A stretch of DNA of 64,000 nucleotides from Haloplanus salinarum (GTDB lineage Archaea; Halobacteriota; Halobacteria; Halobacteriales; Haloferacaceae): NCBI RefSeq assembly GCF_024498175.1, contig NZ_CP101823.1:2672987-2736986 (forward strand). The letters are read 5' to 3'. The position numbers and the translations under genes are program-made. Positions within the stretch are counted from its first letter, which is position 1; every line of letters begins with the position of its first letter. A model generated the notes under the pieces. That model did not search any database. It was given only the letters and a program-made list of their open reading frames with translations, and was not told the DNA's origin. Positions 1-9,387 of the stretch are shown piece after piece.

Positions 1-2
1 GG

Positions 3-152
3 TTCGAGCGCCTCATGGAGGAGGGGATTCCGCTGCCGGAAGTCGAGTTCCGACTCAGGGCGGTCGACGGGGAGATCAAGCCTGCGACCGTCGCGACCGC
101 TCCCGGGTACTACCGCGGCGAGAAAGTCGCACAGGCGATGGCCTACCGGTGA
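3..152 (+). CDS. C-terminal fragment of an unidentified protein
   Basis: An open frame enters from the left edge and stops at TGA 150-152, giving 49 residues that end in QAMAYR. The piece is soluble, carries no membrane segment, and has no motif I recognise. The next gene, gap, starts 49 nt downstream with its own TATA-like element, so the two are probably separate transcripts. No function is assigned because most of the protein lies outside the window. Confidence 0.5.
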   Translation, partial: FERLMEEGIPLPEVEFRLRAVDGEIKPATVATAPGYYRGEKVAQAMAYR

Positions 153-170
153 CCCGCCGCGGCTCGAAAC

Positions 171-178
171 GATTATTG
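171..178 (+). promoter_or_regulatory. TATA-like element of gap
   Basis: GATTATTG lies about 24 nt before the gap ATG at 202. That spacing fits a haloarchaeal promoter producing a leaderless or nearly leaderless mRNA. Assigned from position and AT content only. Confidence 0.4.
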
Positions 179-201
179 CCGTCGCTACGCGACTCCGCGC
201 T

Positions 202-1221
202 ATGACACAGGTCGGCGTCAACGGCTACGGAACCATCGGCAAGCGCGTCGCGGACGCGGTGACGGCACAGCCGGACATGGAACTCGTCGGCGTCGCCAAG
301 ACGCGGCCGAACTTCGAGGCGGAGGCGGCCGCGCGCAAGGGGTACCCCCTCTACGCGGCCGTCCCGGAGCGCGCCGACCGGTTCGGCGAGGCGGGACTCG
401 ACCTCGCCGGCGAAGTCGAGGATTTGGTCGACGCCGCGGACGTCGTCGTCGACTGTACGCCCTCCGGCGTCGGCGCCGAGAACCGCTCGCTCTACCGCGA
501 CCACGACACCCCGGCCGTCTTCCAGGGCGGCGAGGACGCGGACGTGGCCGAGGTGAGCTTCAACGCCCGCGCCAACTACGCCGAGGCCGTCGGCGCCGAC
601 TCCGCGCGCGTGGTCTCCTGTAACACGACGGGGCTATCCCGCATCCTCGCCCCGCTGGAGGAGGCCTACGGCGTCGGGAAGGCACGTGTCACGTTGGTCC
701 GTCGCGGGGGCGACCCCGGACAGACCGGCCGCGGACCGATCGACGACATCCTCCCCGACCCGGTGACCATCCCCTCCCACCACGGACCGGACGTGAACAC
801 CGTCTTCCCCGACCTCGACATCGACACGCTCGGGATGAAGGTGCCGGCGACGCTGATGCACACCCACAGCGTCAACGTCACGCTGGAGAGCGAGGCCGAC
901 GCCGCCGCGGTCCGTGAGCTGTTCGCCGACGAGTCCCGACTGTTCCTGATCCCCGAATCGGCCGACATCGACGGCTCGGGCAAGCTCAAGGAGTTCGCGA
1001 ACGACGCCGGCCGGCCCCGTGGCGACCTCTGGGAGAACTGCATCTGGGCGGAGTCGATCACCGTCGAGGGCCGCGACCTCTACCTCTTCCAGGCGATCCA
1101 CCAGGAGAGCGACGTGGTGCCCGAGAACGTCGACGCGGTCCGGGCGCTCACCGGCGGCGCCGACGCCGCGGAGAGCAGGGCGACCACCGAGGACGCGATG
1201 GGCGTCGGCATCGACTACTGA
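202..1221 (+). CDS. gap: Type II (archaeal) glyceraldehyde-3-phosphate dehydrogenase
   Basis: The 339-residue protein oxidises glyceraldehyde-3-phosphate to 1,3-bisphosphoglycerate with NAD(P), or runs in reverse during gluconeogenesis, in the cytoplasm. It opens with a Rossmann glycine motif ([11 protein letters not shown], residues 5-15). The catalytic cysteine is Cys140 in SCNTTG. Length and motifs match the archaeal class rather than bacterial GapA. Phosphoglycerate kinase, the next enzyme in the pathway, is encoded convergently at 1627-2829. Haloarchaea often carry a bacterial-type glycolytic GAPDH as well, so a gluconeogenic role for this copy is likely but inferred. Confidence 0.95.
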   Translation: MTQVGVNGYGTIGKRVADAVTAQPDMELVGVAKTRPNFEAEAAARKGYPLYAAVPERADRFGEAGLDLAGEVEDLVDAADVVVDCTPSGVGAENRSLYRDHDTPAVFQGGEDADVAEVSFNARANYAEAVGADSARVVSCNTTGLSRILAPLEEAYGVGKARVTLVRRGGDPGQTGRGPIDDILPDPVTIPSHHGPDVNTVFPDLDIDTLGMKVPATLMHTHSVNVTLESEADAAAVRELFADESRLFLIPESADIDGSGKLKEFANDAGRPRGDLWENCIWAESITVEGRDLYLFQAIHQESDVVPENVDAVRALTGGADAAESRATTEDAMGVGIDY

Positions 1222-1292
1222 TCCGGGGCGAAGGTCGTGCCGTCGGTCACGACGGCGTGACTTTTGCCGTTCGGGTGTCTAGTCGTGGGAAC

Positions 1293-1613
1293 ATGAAACG
1301 AAAGAAGTCCATCCGTCAGGGGAAGCTAGTAGTCGTCGGCCTGCTGTTGTTGTTCGTGCCGGTGTTGATACTCGTCGCGACGCTCGCGTTCCTCCTGGTC
1401 GCGGAGGGCCTCGTTCTCGGCGAGCTGTCGGTCGTCGAACTGCTGGAACTCTACGTGATCGAACTGCTCCTCACGGCCGTCGGCGCGTACCTCCTCTTTC
1501 GGTTGCTGGGGTACTCGATCGATGCGCACCTTCCCGGCGCACGCGAGGAGACGGGCGTGGACGGGGCAGTCGATGAGGAAGCGGCCGACGAGAAACCCGT
1601 CGAAGTAGAGTGA
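1293..1613 (+). CDS. Small two-helix membrane protein of unknown function
   Basis: From the ATG at 1293 the frame gives 106 residues. A GTG at 1257 would add 12 residues, but the ATG directly precedes a basic stretch (MKRKKSIRQGK) typical of the cytoplasmic side of a membrane protein. Two hydrophobic segments follow (about residues 12-36 and 46-68), then an acidic tail (about 75-106). It lies between gap and convergent pgk. I recognise no family; the two-helix shape with a charged tail is common among small haloarchaeal membrane proteins. Confidence 0.7.
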   Translation: MKRKKSIRQGKLVVVGLLLLFVPVLILVATLAFLLVAEGLVLGELSVVELLELYVIELLLTAVGAYLLFRLLGYSIDAHLPGAREETGVDGAVDEEAADEKPVEVE

Positions 1614-1626
1614 CGGGAGCGGGAAA

Positions 1627-2829
1627 TCAGTCGTCCCGTGACAGCGCCTCGACGCCGGGAAGCGACTGCCCGGTGAGCGCCCGCACGTAGGCGCCGCCGG
1701 CGATGGAGACGTGAGAGAAGTAGTCCTCGTCGAGGCCGTAGAGTTCGATCGCACGGGAGGTGTCGCCACCGCCGATGACGGAAAAGCAGTCCGTCGAGGC
1801 GATGGATTCGAGGATGCCGACGGTGCCGTCGGCGAAGCGTTCGTCCTCGAACACGCCGAGGGCGCCTTTCACGAAGACGGCCGCGGAGTCCTCGATGACC
1901 TCGCCGTAGTCGCCAACGGTGGTCGCTCCCACGTCGAGCAGCGGTTGGGTCTTCTCGACGCCCTCCACGGGAACCTCCGCCCGTTCCTCGTCGCGTTCGT
2001 ACGCCAAGTCGGCGGGGAGACGGATGCGATCGGCCCGCTCGGCGAGGAGCTCGCGGATGCGGTCCTCGTTGTCCGCCCACTGGTGGTCGTAGAGTTCGCC
2101 GTCGCCCACGTCGTAGCCCACGTCGTAGCCGGCCGCCCGGAGGAAGAGTTCGCCGACGATGCCGCCGAGCAGGTAGTTGTCGACCCCCTCGTCGAGGGCC
2201 GACATCACGTCGATGACGTCGGTGGCCTTCGCGCCGCCGAGCACCATCGTCACTGGGCCGTCGAACTCCCGGTTGGCGATGCTGGTGTTGGCCTCGTACT
2301 CCGCCTCCATGACGCGTCCGGCGTAGGCGGGGAGGTGGCGCGGGAAGCCGACGAGCGAGGCGTGCGAGCGGTGGGCCGCCGAGTAGGCGTCGTTCACGTA
2401 ACAGTCGAACTCGGGGGCGAGCGATCGGACGAACTCGCTGTCGGCGTGTTCCGTGGGGGATCTCTCCGGGAGTTCGTCCTCGCACATCCGCACGTTCTCG
2501 AGCAGGAGCACTTCGCCGGCGCCAAGGTCGCGGATGGCCGCGACGGCCGCCTCGCCGTGGACGTCGTCGACGAATGCGACGGGTGTCTCGACGTACTCGG
2601 CGAGGAGGTCCGCGTGCTGGTCGAGCGAGACGAAGGAGTCCCGGCCCGGTCGGCCCTGGTGGGCTATGACGACGACACGATGTTCGGCCTCGACGAGTTC
2701 CCGCACGGTCCGGGCGTGGCGTGCGAACCGCCGATTGTCCTTGACGATGCCGTCCTCGACCGGCGAGTTGAGATCCAAGCGGACGAGGACGCGTTTCCCG
2801 GACCCGATATCGTCGAGCGTCTTGAACAT
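1627..2829 (-). CDS. pgk: Phosphoglycerate kinase
   Basis: The 400-residue cytoplasmic enzyme interconverts 1,3-bisphosphoglycerate plus ADP with 3-phosphoglycerate plus ATP. The N-terminus carries the diagnostic VRLDLNSPVEDG motif (residues 17-28), followed by the substrate-binding HQGRPG region (residues 58-63). The C-terminal nucleotide domain contains VIGGGDTSRA, the usual Gly-rich GGGDT signature. Length is normal. It is convergent with the small membrane gene 1293-1613, and its start is divergent from the Hsp20 gene. Confidence 0.96.
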   Translation of the reverse strand: MFKTLDDIGSGKRVLVRLDLNSPVEDGIVKDNRRFARHARTVRELVEAEHRVVVIAHQGRPGRDSFVSLDQHADLLAEYVETPVAFVDDVHGEAAVAAIRDLGAGEVLLLENVRMCEDELPERSPTEHADSEFVRSLAPEFDCYVNDAYSAAHRSHASLVGFPRHLPAYAGRVMEAEYEANTSIANREFDGPVTMVLGGAKATDVIDVMSALDEGVDNYLLGGIVGELFLRAAGYDVGYDVGDGELYDHQWADNEDRIRELLAERADRIRLPADLAYERDEERAEVPVEGVEKTQPLLDVGATTVGDYGEVIEDSAAVFVKGALGVFEDERFADGTVGILESIASTDCFSVIGGGDTSRAIELYGLDEDYFSHVSIAGGAYVRALTGQSLPGVEALSRDD

Positions 2830-2956
2830 GTGCCTCGTCTCGTGGATGGCAGGTCGAGTATTTCAAACGGGCGATTCCGCCCGAACGAGCGTGTGAAATC
2901 CCCCCGTGGGTACCGGCGACGGAAAGTTTTTGACCGGGAGCGGTCTACGGTCGTCC

Positions 2957-3337
2957 ATGAGAGGCGACGACCGCGACGACCCGTTCGGCGACATCTTCGA
3001 CGAGATCGAACGGATGATGAACGAGATGACGGGAACGGGAGGCGCCGTCGGCGATGGCTCCGGGTTCTCCTCCGAGACCCACGTCGACGTCTACGACGAG
3101 TCGGGGCAGGTGCGGCTCGTCGCCGACCTCCCTGGGGTCGAGAAGGAGGGGATCGAGCTGAAGTGTGACGGCAAGACCCTCACCATCAGCGCCGCGTCTC
3201 CACACCGCGAGTACGACGAGCGCGTCCGCCTTCCCGCCCGCGTCGACGAGCACTCCGCCTCGGCCACCTTCAACAACGGCATCCTCGAGGTCACCATGGA
3301 CAAGCTCGGCGACTCCGCCGCCATCGACGTCGAGTAG
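2957..3337 (+). CDS. Hsp20-family small heat shock protein
   Basis: The 126-residue protein starts at ATG 2957; a longer frame from 2906 adds only unlikely leader residues. The alpha-crystallin domain occupies about residues 38-126, with the beta-strand signature VRLVADLPGVEKEGIELKC near residues 53-71. The N-terminal arm is short, acidic and Met/Gly-rich. Such proteins form oligomers that hold unfolding proteins for ATP-dependent chaperones. An AT-rich stretch (AAAGTTTTTGA, about 2929-2939) lies where a TATA element would be expected. Confidence 0.93.
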   Translation: MRGDDRDDPFGDIFDEIERMMNEMTGTGGAVGDGSGFSSETHVDVYDESGQVRLVADLPGVEKEGIELKCDGKTLTISAASPHREYDERVRLPARVDEHSASATFNNGILEVTMDKLGDSAAIDVE

Positions 3338-3349
3338 CGCGGTCCCGCG

Positions 3350-4213
3350 TTACGCCTCCGCGGTCCGCCGGATCAACGCCGCCAGCCGATCGTAGAACTC
3401 CGGGACGTACTTCGTCGCCGCGTCGACCGTCGGTCGCGCGTTCGTCTCCGCGACGACCGCCCGGTCGTCGGTCACCAGCAGGTCCACGCCCAGATAGTGG
3501 ACGTCGAGCGCGTCGGCCGCCCGCTCGGCCAGCCGCCGGAGGGCCGGATCGAGGTCCACCCCAGCCGCCTCGGCCCCCCGGTGGACGTTGTGTTTCCACC
3601 GCCCCGCCGCCCGGTCGGTCTCGGGGAGTCGCCGCTCCACCGCCCCCGCGTACGCTCCGTCGACGACCATCACCCGGTAGTCGCGGGCGTCGGGGAGGTA
3701 CTCCTGGAGGAGGAAGGTCTTGTCGCCGGTGGCGCGGTAGTCGTGGACCAGATCCAGGTAGTCGATCACGCCGAGCAGCGAGTCGAGGTCCGTCGCCTTC
3801 GTCACGCCCGTCCCGCGGGTCGTGGAGTTGGGCTTGACGACGACCGGCCACGACAGGTCGGCGGCGGCGTCGGCGACAGCCTCGGCGTCGACGGGACTCG
3901 AGACCATCGTCGTCTCGGGGACGGGGAGGCCCGCCGCGCCGAGCGTCGCGAGGACGCCGCCCTTGTTCCGCGAGGTGTGGACCGCCTCGCGGCCGTTCAC
4001 CCACGCGAGGTCGTGGAGCGCCGACAGGGCGGCGCCAGCCTGGGTGCGCGAGGGGAAGACGAAGCCGACGTCGAACCGCTCGTCCGGGGGCGCCGAGAGG
4101 TCGATCGTCCGCCCCTCCGCGGGGAGGTGTGCGACCTCGATACCCCGGTCGGCGAGCGGGTCGCACAGCCGGTCGAAGGTCTCGGCGCGGGTCGTCACCG
4201 CGAGGCGGAGCAT
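3350..4213 (-). CDS. RimK-like ATP-grasp ligase
   Basis: The 287-residue protein shows the ATP-grasp plan: an N-terminal region of about 90 residues, then SRNKGG, the nucleotide-binding WPVVVKPNSTTRGTGV segment (about residues 122-137), and a C-terminal VAETNARPTVD metal-binding motif. It resembles the RimK/LysX group, which joins an amine to a carboxylate using ATP. The substrate cannot be read from the sequence. It is convergent with the Hsp20 gene (12 nt apart) and lies downstream of the L10e gene on the same strand, 42 nt away, so co-transcription is possible. Confidence 0.85.
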   Translation of the reverse strand: MLRLAVTTRAETFDRLCDPLADRGIEVAHLPAEGRTIDLSAPPDERFDVGFVFPSRTQAGAALSALHDLAWVNGREAVHTSRNKGGVLATLGAAGLPVPETTMVSSPVDAEAVADAAADLSWPVVVKPNSTTRGTGVTKATDLDSLLGVIDYLDLVHDYRATGDKTFLLQEYLPDARDYRVMVVDGAYAGAVERRLPETDRAAGRWKHNVHRGAEAAGVDLDPALRRLAERAADALDVHYLGVDLLVTDDRAVVAETNARPTVDAATKYVPEFYDRLAALIRRTAEA

Positions 4214-4255
4214 ACCCTCAGTGACGGTGGCGCGGAGAAAAGTCCGAGGGTCGGA

Positions 4256-4786
4256 TCAGGCGACCAGCAGTTTCTCGCCCTTCTCGACGACGATGCGGCA
4301 GGGGGGCGAGATCTTGTTGTACGAGCGGCGGAACGCGTCCTTCACCGTGGCGGCGTCCTCGGGGTCGCAGTAACAGGTGAAGACGGTCTCGTTCGCTTGG
4401 ATGCGGGCGGCGGTGCCGACCGGCTTGCCGAACGCCTGTCGCATCCCGTCGGAGACACGGTCCGCGCCCGCGCCCGTCGCCTGCTTGTTCTCGCGGATGA
4501 CGTGGTGGGGGAACTTCCGGAGCACCATCTTGTAGTTCTCCTGGCCGACCTCCTTCAGGAGGCGGCGGTTGGCCGACAGCCGGGAGGCTTCGAGCGCGCC
4601 GTGGCGGATCTGACACTCCTCCTCGACTTCGAGGCTGATGTGGACCGGGTAGTCGTCGGGGTCGGTCTGGAGGTTACCCATGTTGTGCTGTGCGATCTTG
4701 GAGCCCGGGATGCCCGTGATGTACTCGCGTCGCGTGTACGGGCGCTTGCTGAGTTCCCGGTACATGGAGGCCGGTTTGTCCGTCAT
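4256..4786 (-). CDS. rpl10e: Large ribosomal subunit protein L10e (uL16 family)
   Basis: The 176-residue protein begins with the highly conserved archaeal L10e N-terminus ([20 protein letters not shown]), continues into [13 protein letters not shown], and keeps the full family length. It binds near the peptidyl transferase centre and the central protuberance of the large subunit. A TTTATTC stretch on the coding strand, about 30 nt upstream (plus-strand GAATAAA near 4817-4823), is a likely TATA element. Confidence 0.95.
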   Translation of the reverse strand: MTDKPASMYRELSKRPYTRREYITGIPGSKIAQHNMGNLQTDPDDYPVHISLEVEEECQIRHGALEASRLSANRRLLKEVGQENYKMVLRKFPHHVIRENKQATGAGADRVSDGMRQAFGKPVGTAARIQANETVFTCYCDPEDAATVKDAFRRSYNKISPPCRIVVEKGEKLLVA

Positions 4787-4858
4787 GATTACTTGTCGTA
4801 GCCGAGGCCGAGGCGGCGAATAAAGCCTTCGATGCCGTACGACGCCGGCAACGGGCGC

Positions 4859-7552
4859 CTATCCGGTGCTCTTCATCCCCGCGGCGATCCCCTTGACCGT
4901 CAGGCGGAGCGTCCGCTCCTCGGAGGGGGTGCGGTCGTCGCGGGCGAGCAGTCGCGTCTGCAGCAGGTTCAGCGGATCGACGTAGGGGTTGCGCCGATCG
5001 AGGCTCTTCCGGAGCCACTCCTCGCGCACCAGGTCGTCGCGGTCCGAGACCGTCAGGGCGAGCTCGACCGCGCGCTCGTACTCCCCGCTGATGCGCGGGA
5101 AGAAGCGGTCGCGCAACTCGGCGGGCGCCAGTCCCGCGTACACTTCCGCGATCTCCATGTCCGTCCGCGCCATCGACTGGGCGGCGTTGTCGAGGGTGGT
5201 CTTGAAGAACGGCCACCGGTCGTACATCCGCCGGAGCGTCTCCATCGATCCGCCATCGTCCAGATAGGCGTCGATACCGGTCGCGAGGCCGTACCACCCG
5301 GGGATGATACACCGGGACTGCGTCCACGAGAACACCCACGGGATGGCCCGAAGGTCCTCGACGGTCCGGTCGCCGGAGCGCGAGGCCGGCCGCGACCCGA
5401 GATTGAGGTCCTCGATGACCGTGATGGGGGTCGCCGTCTCGAAGTAGGGAATGAACCCCTCGGTTTCGAGGAGGTCCTTGTAGGCCTCCCTGGCGGCCGT
5501 AGCCATCGTCTCCATCGCCTCGGTCCACGCGTCGGGGGTCTCCTTGGCCGGCCCGTCCATCGACTGGTGACGGGCGCGCATCTGGGCGTCGAGCATCCGT
5601 TCGAGGTTCCGCTCGGCGATCCGTGGGTTGCCGTACTTCTCGGCGATGGCCTCGCCCTGTTCGGTGAACTTGATCTCGCCGGTGACCGTCTCGACGGGCA
5701 GGGCGAGCATCGCCTCGTGCATCGGGCCGCCGCCGCGGGAGATGGAGCCACCGCGCCCGTGGAACAGGCGCATCTGCACGTCGAACTCGTCGGTGATGCG
5801 GGCGAGACGCCGCTGGTTCCGGTAGAGGTCCCAGTTGGCCGCCAGGAAGCCGTTCTCCTTGTTCGAGTCCGAGTAGCCGAGCATGATCTCCTGGGTGTCG
5901 CCCCGACAGTCGAGCGCCGCGGCGTACGCCTCGTTCTCGAACAGCGTGCCCATGATACGCCGGGCGCCCTCGAGGGCGCTCTCGGTCTCCAGCAGTGGCA
6001 CCACGTCGAGGCCGCTGTACTCCGGGAGGTCGACCACGTCGGCCTGGTCCGCCAGGAACAGCACCTCGAGGACGTGACTCGGCTCCTCGGTCATGCTGAT
6101 GCAGTAGGTGTCGATGGCGTCGGCGCCGTACTCCCGCTGCCAGCGCCGGAGCGCCTCGAACCGCCGGCAGACACGTTCGGTCGTGTCGCTCACGTCGCCC
6201 GGGTCGCCGAGGTCGACCACGTCGGCGTCCTGGAGGATGGCCTCGGTGAGCACCTCGACTCGGCCGTCCTCGTCGCGGTCGTGGTAGTCGATACCCTCGC
6301 CGGCAAGCAACTCGCCGACCGCCTCGGTGTGGTTCTGCTGGTGGTCGCGCAGATCCAGGCTCGCGAGCGAGAACCCGAAGGTGTCCACCTTCCGGATCAG
6401 CGGCGCGACGTAGGCGTCGGCGATGGATTCGGCGTCGTTCAGCCGTAGGCTCGCGTCGATGGCTTCGAGGTCGTCGACCAGTTCGTCGGCGTCGGCGTAG
6501 CCGCCGGGGCGCACGTCGCCGACGCGTTCGAGTCGCTCGCGCATCAGCTTCAGCTTCTGGCGGTAAAACTCGTGGGCGTACCGCTCCTCGGCTTCGGCGG
6601 CGACGGTCGGGAGCCGGTCGCGGTCGGCGACGAGCGACTCCTCGAACCGCTCGCCGGGCGTGATCCAGGCGGCGTCCTGGCTGAGAACCCCCGAGAGCCG
6701 CTTCAGCTCGTCGCGGTAATTCGAGAGGACGACGGAGCGCTGGCGGTCGAGCGTCTCGCTCGTCACGTCGACGGTCACCGAGGGGTTGCCGTCGCGGTCG
6801 CTCCCCGCCCACGACCGGAACTCGAAGAGTTTGGGCACGTCCACCTCCGGATACGACTCACCGAGGGTGTCCTCGAGTTCGGCGTACACGTCGCCGACGA
6901 CGTCGAAGAGGGTGTTCTCGAGGTACCACTGGACGTTCCGTGCCTCGTCTTCGGGTTCGGGCGCCCGGTCGCGGACCTGCGGGGTCTGCCACAGGCTCGT
7001 CACTTCCGCCTCCAGCCGGTCCCAGGACTGTCGGCGCTCGGCGTCGGTCAGCCGGCGCTCGTCGAGTTCTTCGATCAGGGTCGTGATCGTCCGGAGTTTC
7101 GCCTTGATCGTCTTCCGGTGGGCCTCGGTCGGGTGTGCGGTGAAGGTGGGTTGGATGAGCACGTCGTCGAGCAGCCGCTGGACCGTCTCGGCGTCGGCCT
7201 CCGCTTCGACGAGCGCGGCGACCGTCGCGCGCTGGCTGTCCGTCAGTCCACCCTCCTGGGAACTGCGACGGATGGCGCGTACCCGTTCGCGCTCCTCCGC
7301 GAGGTTGATGAGCTCGAAATACGCCGTGAACGCCCGTGCGGCCGCCCCTTCGAGGTCGGAGTCGAGCGAGCCGAGCGTCGTCCGCAGCGGCTCGCGCGAC
7401 GGCAGGCTCCCGTCGCGGTAGTCGATGGCCGCGGTGCGGAGCTCCTCGACCGCTTCGAACGCCTGCGTGGAGGACTGTGCCTCCAGCACGTCGCCGAGGA
7501 GTTCGCCCAGTTCCCGGACGTCCTGTCGGACGGTTCGGTGGTGGAGATCCAT
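4859..7552 (-). CDS. ppc: Phosphoenolpyruvate carboxylase
   Basis: The 897-residue enzyme fixes bicarbonate onto PEP to give oxaloacetate, replenishing the TCA cycle. The catalytic histidine motif TAHPTEAHRKTIK is at residues 138-150 (His140). The second signature, FHGRGGSISRGGGP, lies in the C-terminal half, and the active-site QxR-type C-terminus is replaced by GIAAGMKSTG, the usual one in this family. Length is that of the bacterial-type enzyme, not the shorter archaeal type. The coding strand has TTTAATG about 20 nt before the start, consistent with leaderless expression. Confidence 0.97.
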   Translation of the reverse strand: MDLHHRTVRQDVRELGELLGDVLEAQSSTQAFEAVEELRTAAIDYRDGSLPSREPLRTTLGSLDSDLEGAAARAFTAYFELINLAEERERVRAIRRSSQEGGLTDSQRATVAALVEAEADAETVQRLLDDVLIQPTFTAHPTEAHRKTIKAKLRTITTLIEELDERRLTDAERRQSWDRLEAEVTSLWQTPQVRDRAPEPEDEARNVQWYLENTLFDVVGDVYAELEDTLGESYPEVDVPKLFEFRSWAGSDRDGNPSVTVDVTSETLDRQRSVVLSNYRDELKRLSGVLSQDAAWITPGERFEESLVADRDRLPTVAAEAEERYAHEFYRQKLKLMRERLERVGDVRPGGYADADELVDDLEAIDASLRLNDAESIADAYVAPLIRKVDTFGFSLASLDLRDHQQNHTEAVGELLAGEGIDYHDRDEDGRVEVLTEAILQDADVVDLGDPGDVSDTTERVCRRFEALRRWQREYGADAIDTYCISMTEEPSHVLEVLFLADQADVVDLPEYSGLDVVPLLETESALEGARRIMGTLFENEAYAAALDCRGDTQEIMLGYSDSNKENGFLAANWDLYRNQRRLARITDEFDVQMRLFHGRGGSISRGGGPMHEAMLALPVETVTGEIKFTEQGEAIAEKYGNPRIAERNLERMLDAQMRARHQSMDGPAKETPDAWTEAMETMATAAREAYKDLLETEGFIPYFETATPITVIEDLNLGSRPASRSGDRTVEDLRAIPWVFSWTQSRCIIPGWYGLATGIDAYLDDGGSMETLRRMYDRWPFFKTTLDNAAQSMARTDMEIAEVYAGLAPAELRDRFFPRISGEYERAVELALTVSDRDDLVREEWLRKSLDRRNPYVDPLNLLQTRLLARDDRTPSEERTLRLTVKGIAAGMKSTG

Positions 7553-7652
7553 CGGCAGTTGGTTCCGTGACCACGTACATTAAACGCCGGGATAGTGCAG
7601 GGTTGACGGCGCTGTCGTCGTATCGTGGCGGTCGTTCGTGTCGGTGCTCGGG

Positions 7653-8399
7653 CTACGACGTCGCGTCGTCGGGCGGGCGACCGGTCGCCGGATCGAGCGC
7701 GACGAACTCCAGCCCGTCGCGTTCCAGTAGCGACGCCGCCCGATCGGTCACGGAGGGCGCGACGAGGACGCCGCGGATCGACGCCTCGTCGCCGAACTCG
7801 CGTTCGAGCGCGTCGACGTAGCGGCGGAGTTGACCGACGGCGTCCGGCCCCACCCGCCGGCGCTTCAACTCGACGGCCACCGGCCGCCCTGCCGCGTCTT
7901 CGCCGAAGACGTCGACGGGGCCGGCGTCGGTCTCGCGTTCCGTCGCCAGCGGCTCGAACCCGGGGTCGATCCGCTCGGGGTTGGCGACGACGTGTTCCTT
8001 GAGGTCGGCCTCGCTCCCCTGCAAGTCGAGTTCGTCGGGGTCGGTCACGTCGTAGGCGGCGAGGTGGTGGACCCGATCGAACCGGACGTCGAGGAGTTCC
8101 TCGGGCGATCGGCGGACGCTCCGCACGCGCAGTCCGCCGTCCCGAACGCTCGCGAAGTGGTCACAGCCCGGCGGTTGCCAGTTGACCGGCGTCCGCCCCT
8201 CGTCGGTGTGGACGAGCGCCGAGCCGTCGGGTTTGAGCAAGAGAAGTCGGTCACCGGAACCGAGGCTGCTCGACGCGCGGCCGTCGTATTCGACGGTACA
8301 CCGCCCGAAGACGGTGATCAGGTCGCCGCGACGGAAGGCGTCCTCGAGGTGGGTGAGCGCGTCCCGGTGGGCGGGGCGGTGGAGCGTGGTGACCGTCAT
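7653..8399 (-). CDS. nucS: NucS/EndoMS mismatch-specific endonuclease
   Basis: The 248-residue protein starts at ATG 8399; a longer frame to 8483 adds low-quality sequence. The N-terminal DNA-binding domain includes GRCTVEYDGRASS and NWQPPG. The C-terminal RecB-like nuclease shows GPVDVFGED...VAVELKRRR, carrying the Asp and the Glu-x-Lys of a PD-(D/E)XK site. Family members cut both strands around mismatches (EndoMS) or act on branched DNA, and bind PCNA, often through a C-terminal peptide. Its presence near mutS and mutL is discussed as a finding. It is divergent from the DICT gene. Confidence 0.9.
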   Translation of the reverse strand: MTVTTLHRPAHRDALTHLEDAFRRGDLITVFGRCTVEYDGRASSSLGSGDRLLLLKPDGSALVHTDEGRTPVNWQPPGCDHFASVRDGGLRVRSVRRSPEELLDVRFDRVHHLAAYDVTDPDELDLQGSEADLKEHVVANPERIDPGFEPLATERETDAGPVDVFGEDAAGRPVAVELKRRRVGPDAVGQLRRYVDALEREFGDEASIRGVLVAPSVTDRAASLLERDGLEFVALDPATGRPPDDATS

Positions 8400-8510
8400 C
8401 CGTCGCCGGCCGTACGCCGTCGCCGTACAAAAGGAGCGCGTCGGGGGCACGGCCACGGATCGGTGTACGGGATAAAAGCACAAATAGCGCCCGCCCGTCT
8501 ACGGGGACGA

Positions 8511-9266
8511 ATGGGGCTGTTCGAACTCATCGCGGCGGTCGAAGCGGAGGAAAAGACGCTGACGGTGTTCAACCCGGAAGCGGGCGTAGCGACCGCGCTC
8601 CGCGAACACTTCGCCGACCGCAACCTCACCATCGAACGGACCGAGAGCGACGCGGGGCCCCACAACTACGCGGTGTTGAGCCGCGACGACGACTTCCTCG
8701 CCGCCATCGACGTGAGCGACGTCCTCGGGACGACGGGCGGTGTCACCCCGGAGTTCTCCCGGGAGACCTACGAGACGGTCCTCGACGAACTCGACGAGAC
8801 GCTGTTTACCTCCTACGACACCGAGCGGATGGTGGCGGCCTCGAAGGAGATCGAGGACCGCGCCTGGCGTGGCGCGAGCGGCGAACTCCACGCCGGGTTC
8901 CAGACCTGCGCCCGATTCGCCTCGCAGGCCGACGTGTACACACACCTGGCCGAGCGGGGTGACCTCTCGATCCACGTCTACGCACATCCCGAGGGCCGCG
9001 AGGACGTAGGCGACGTCGGGGGGGCGAACCTCCATCTCTCGACGGCGACGGAGATCCACGACTCGTGGTTCGTCGCCTACGACGGCGGCGGCGTCGACGC
9101 CACGAAGTGTGCGCTCCTGGCCGAGGAACGGCTCCCGGGCTCGTTCTACGGCTTCTGGGCGTACGATCCGGAGACCGTCGACGCGATCATCGACCACCTC
9201 CGGGCCACCTACGTGGCTCCCGAAGCCGACGGCACCGCGCCCGACGGCGGGTGCGGCGGGACCTGA
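8511..9266 (+). CDS. DICT-type sensory domain protein
   Basis: The ATG at 8511 gives 251 residues. The N-terminal part (MGLFELIAAVEAEEKTLTVF) and the repeated alpha/beta pattern resemble the DICT domain, which is found with diguanylate cyclases and two-component proteins and is common as a stand-alone haloarchaeal protein. No kinase, DNA-binding or membrane segment is visible. The tail ends in GGCGGT. A sensory or protein-interaction role is inferred from the family. An HalX response regulator is encoded convergently just downstream. Confidence 0.7.
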   Translation: MGLFELIAAVEAEEKTLTVFNPEAGVATALREHFADRNLTIERTESDAGPHNYAVLSRDDDFLAAIDVSDVLGTTGGVTPEFSRETYETVLDELDETLFTSYDTERMVAASKEIEDRAWRGASGELHAGFQTCARFASQADVYTHLAERGDLSIHVYAHPEGREDVGDVGGANLHLSTATEIHDSWFVAYDGGGVDATKCALLAEERLPGSFYGFWAYDPETVDAIIDHLRATYVAPEADGTAPDGGCGGT

Positions 9267-9291
9267 GGCCGACCGATCGACGGTCCCGGAA

Positions 9292-9309
9292 GCGGCGGGC
9301 TCCCGCCGC
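9292..9309. terminator. Perfect GC-rich inverted repeat between convergent genes
   Basis: Arms GCGGCGGG (9292-9299) and CCCGCCGC (9302-9309) are separated by 2 nt, about 26 nt after the DICT gene stop and between two convergent genes. No T-tract follows, so it may only stabilise 3' ends. Confidence 0.35.
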
Positions 9310-9387
9310 CGGGAGAAACACGATATCGTACGCCATGGCCGGTAAGTCGGCCGACGAACCGAAAACGCGGACGGTCGCCGCGGAAGG

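Noticed and set aside
2906-2956. 17-residue N-terminal extension of Hsp20
   Set aside because: The extension overlaps the likely TATA element and reads as noncoding; ATG 2957 fits better.
4832-6448. 538-residue plus-strand frame opposite ppc
   Set aside because: Shadow of the PEP carboxylase gene; composition rich in Arg/Gly/Val without any recognisable motif.
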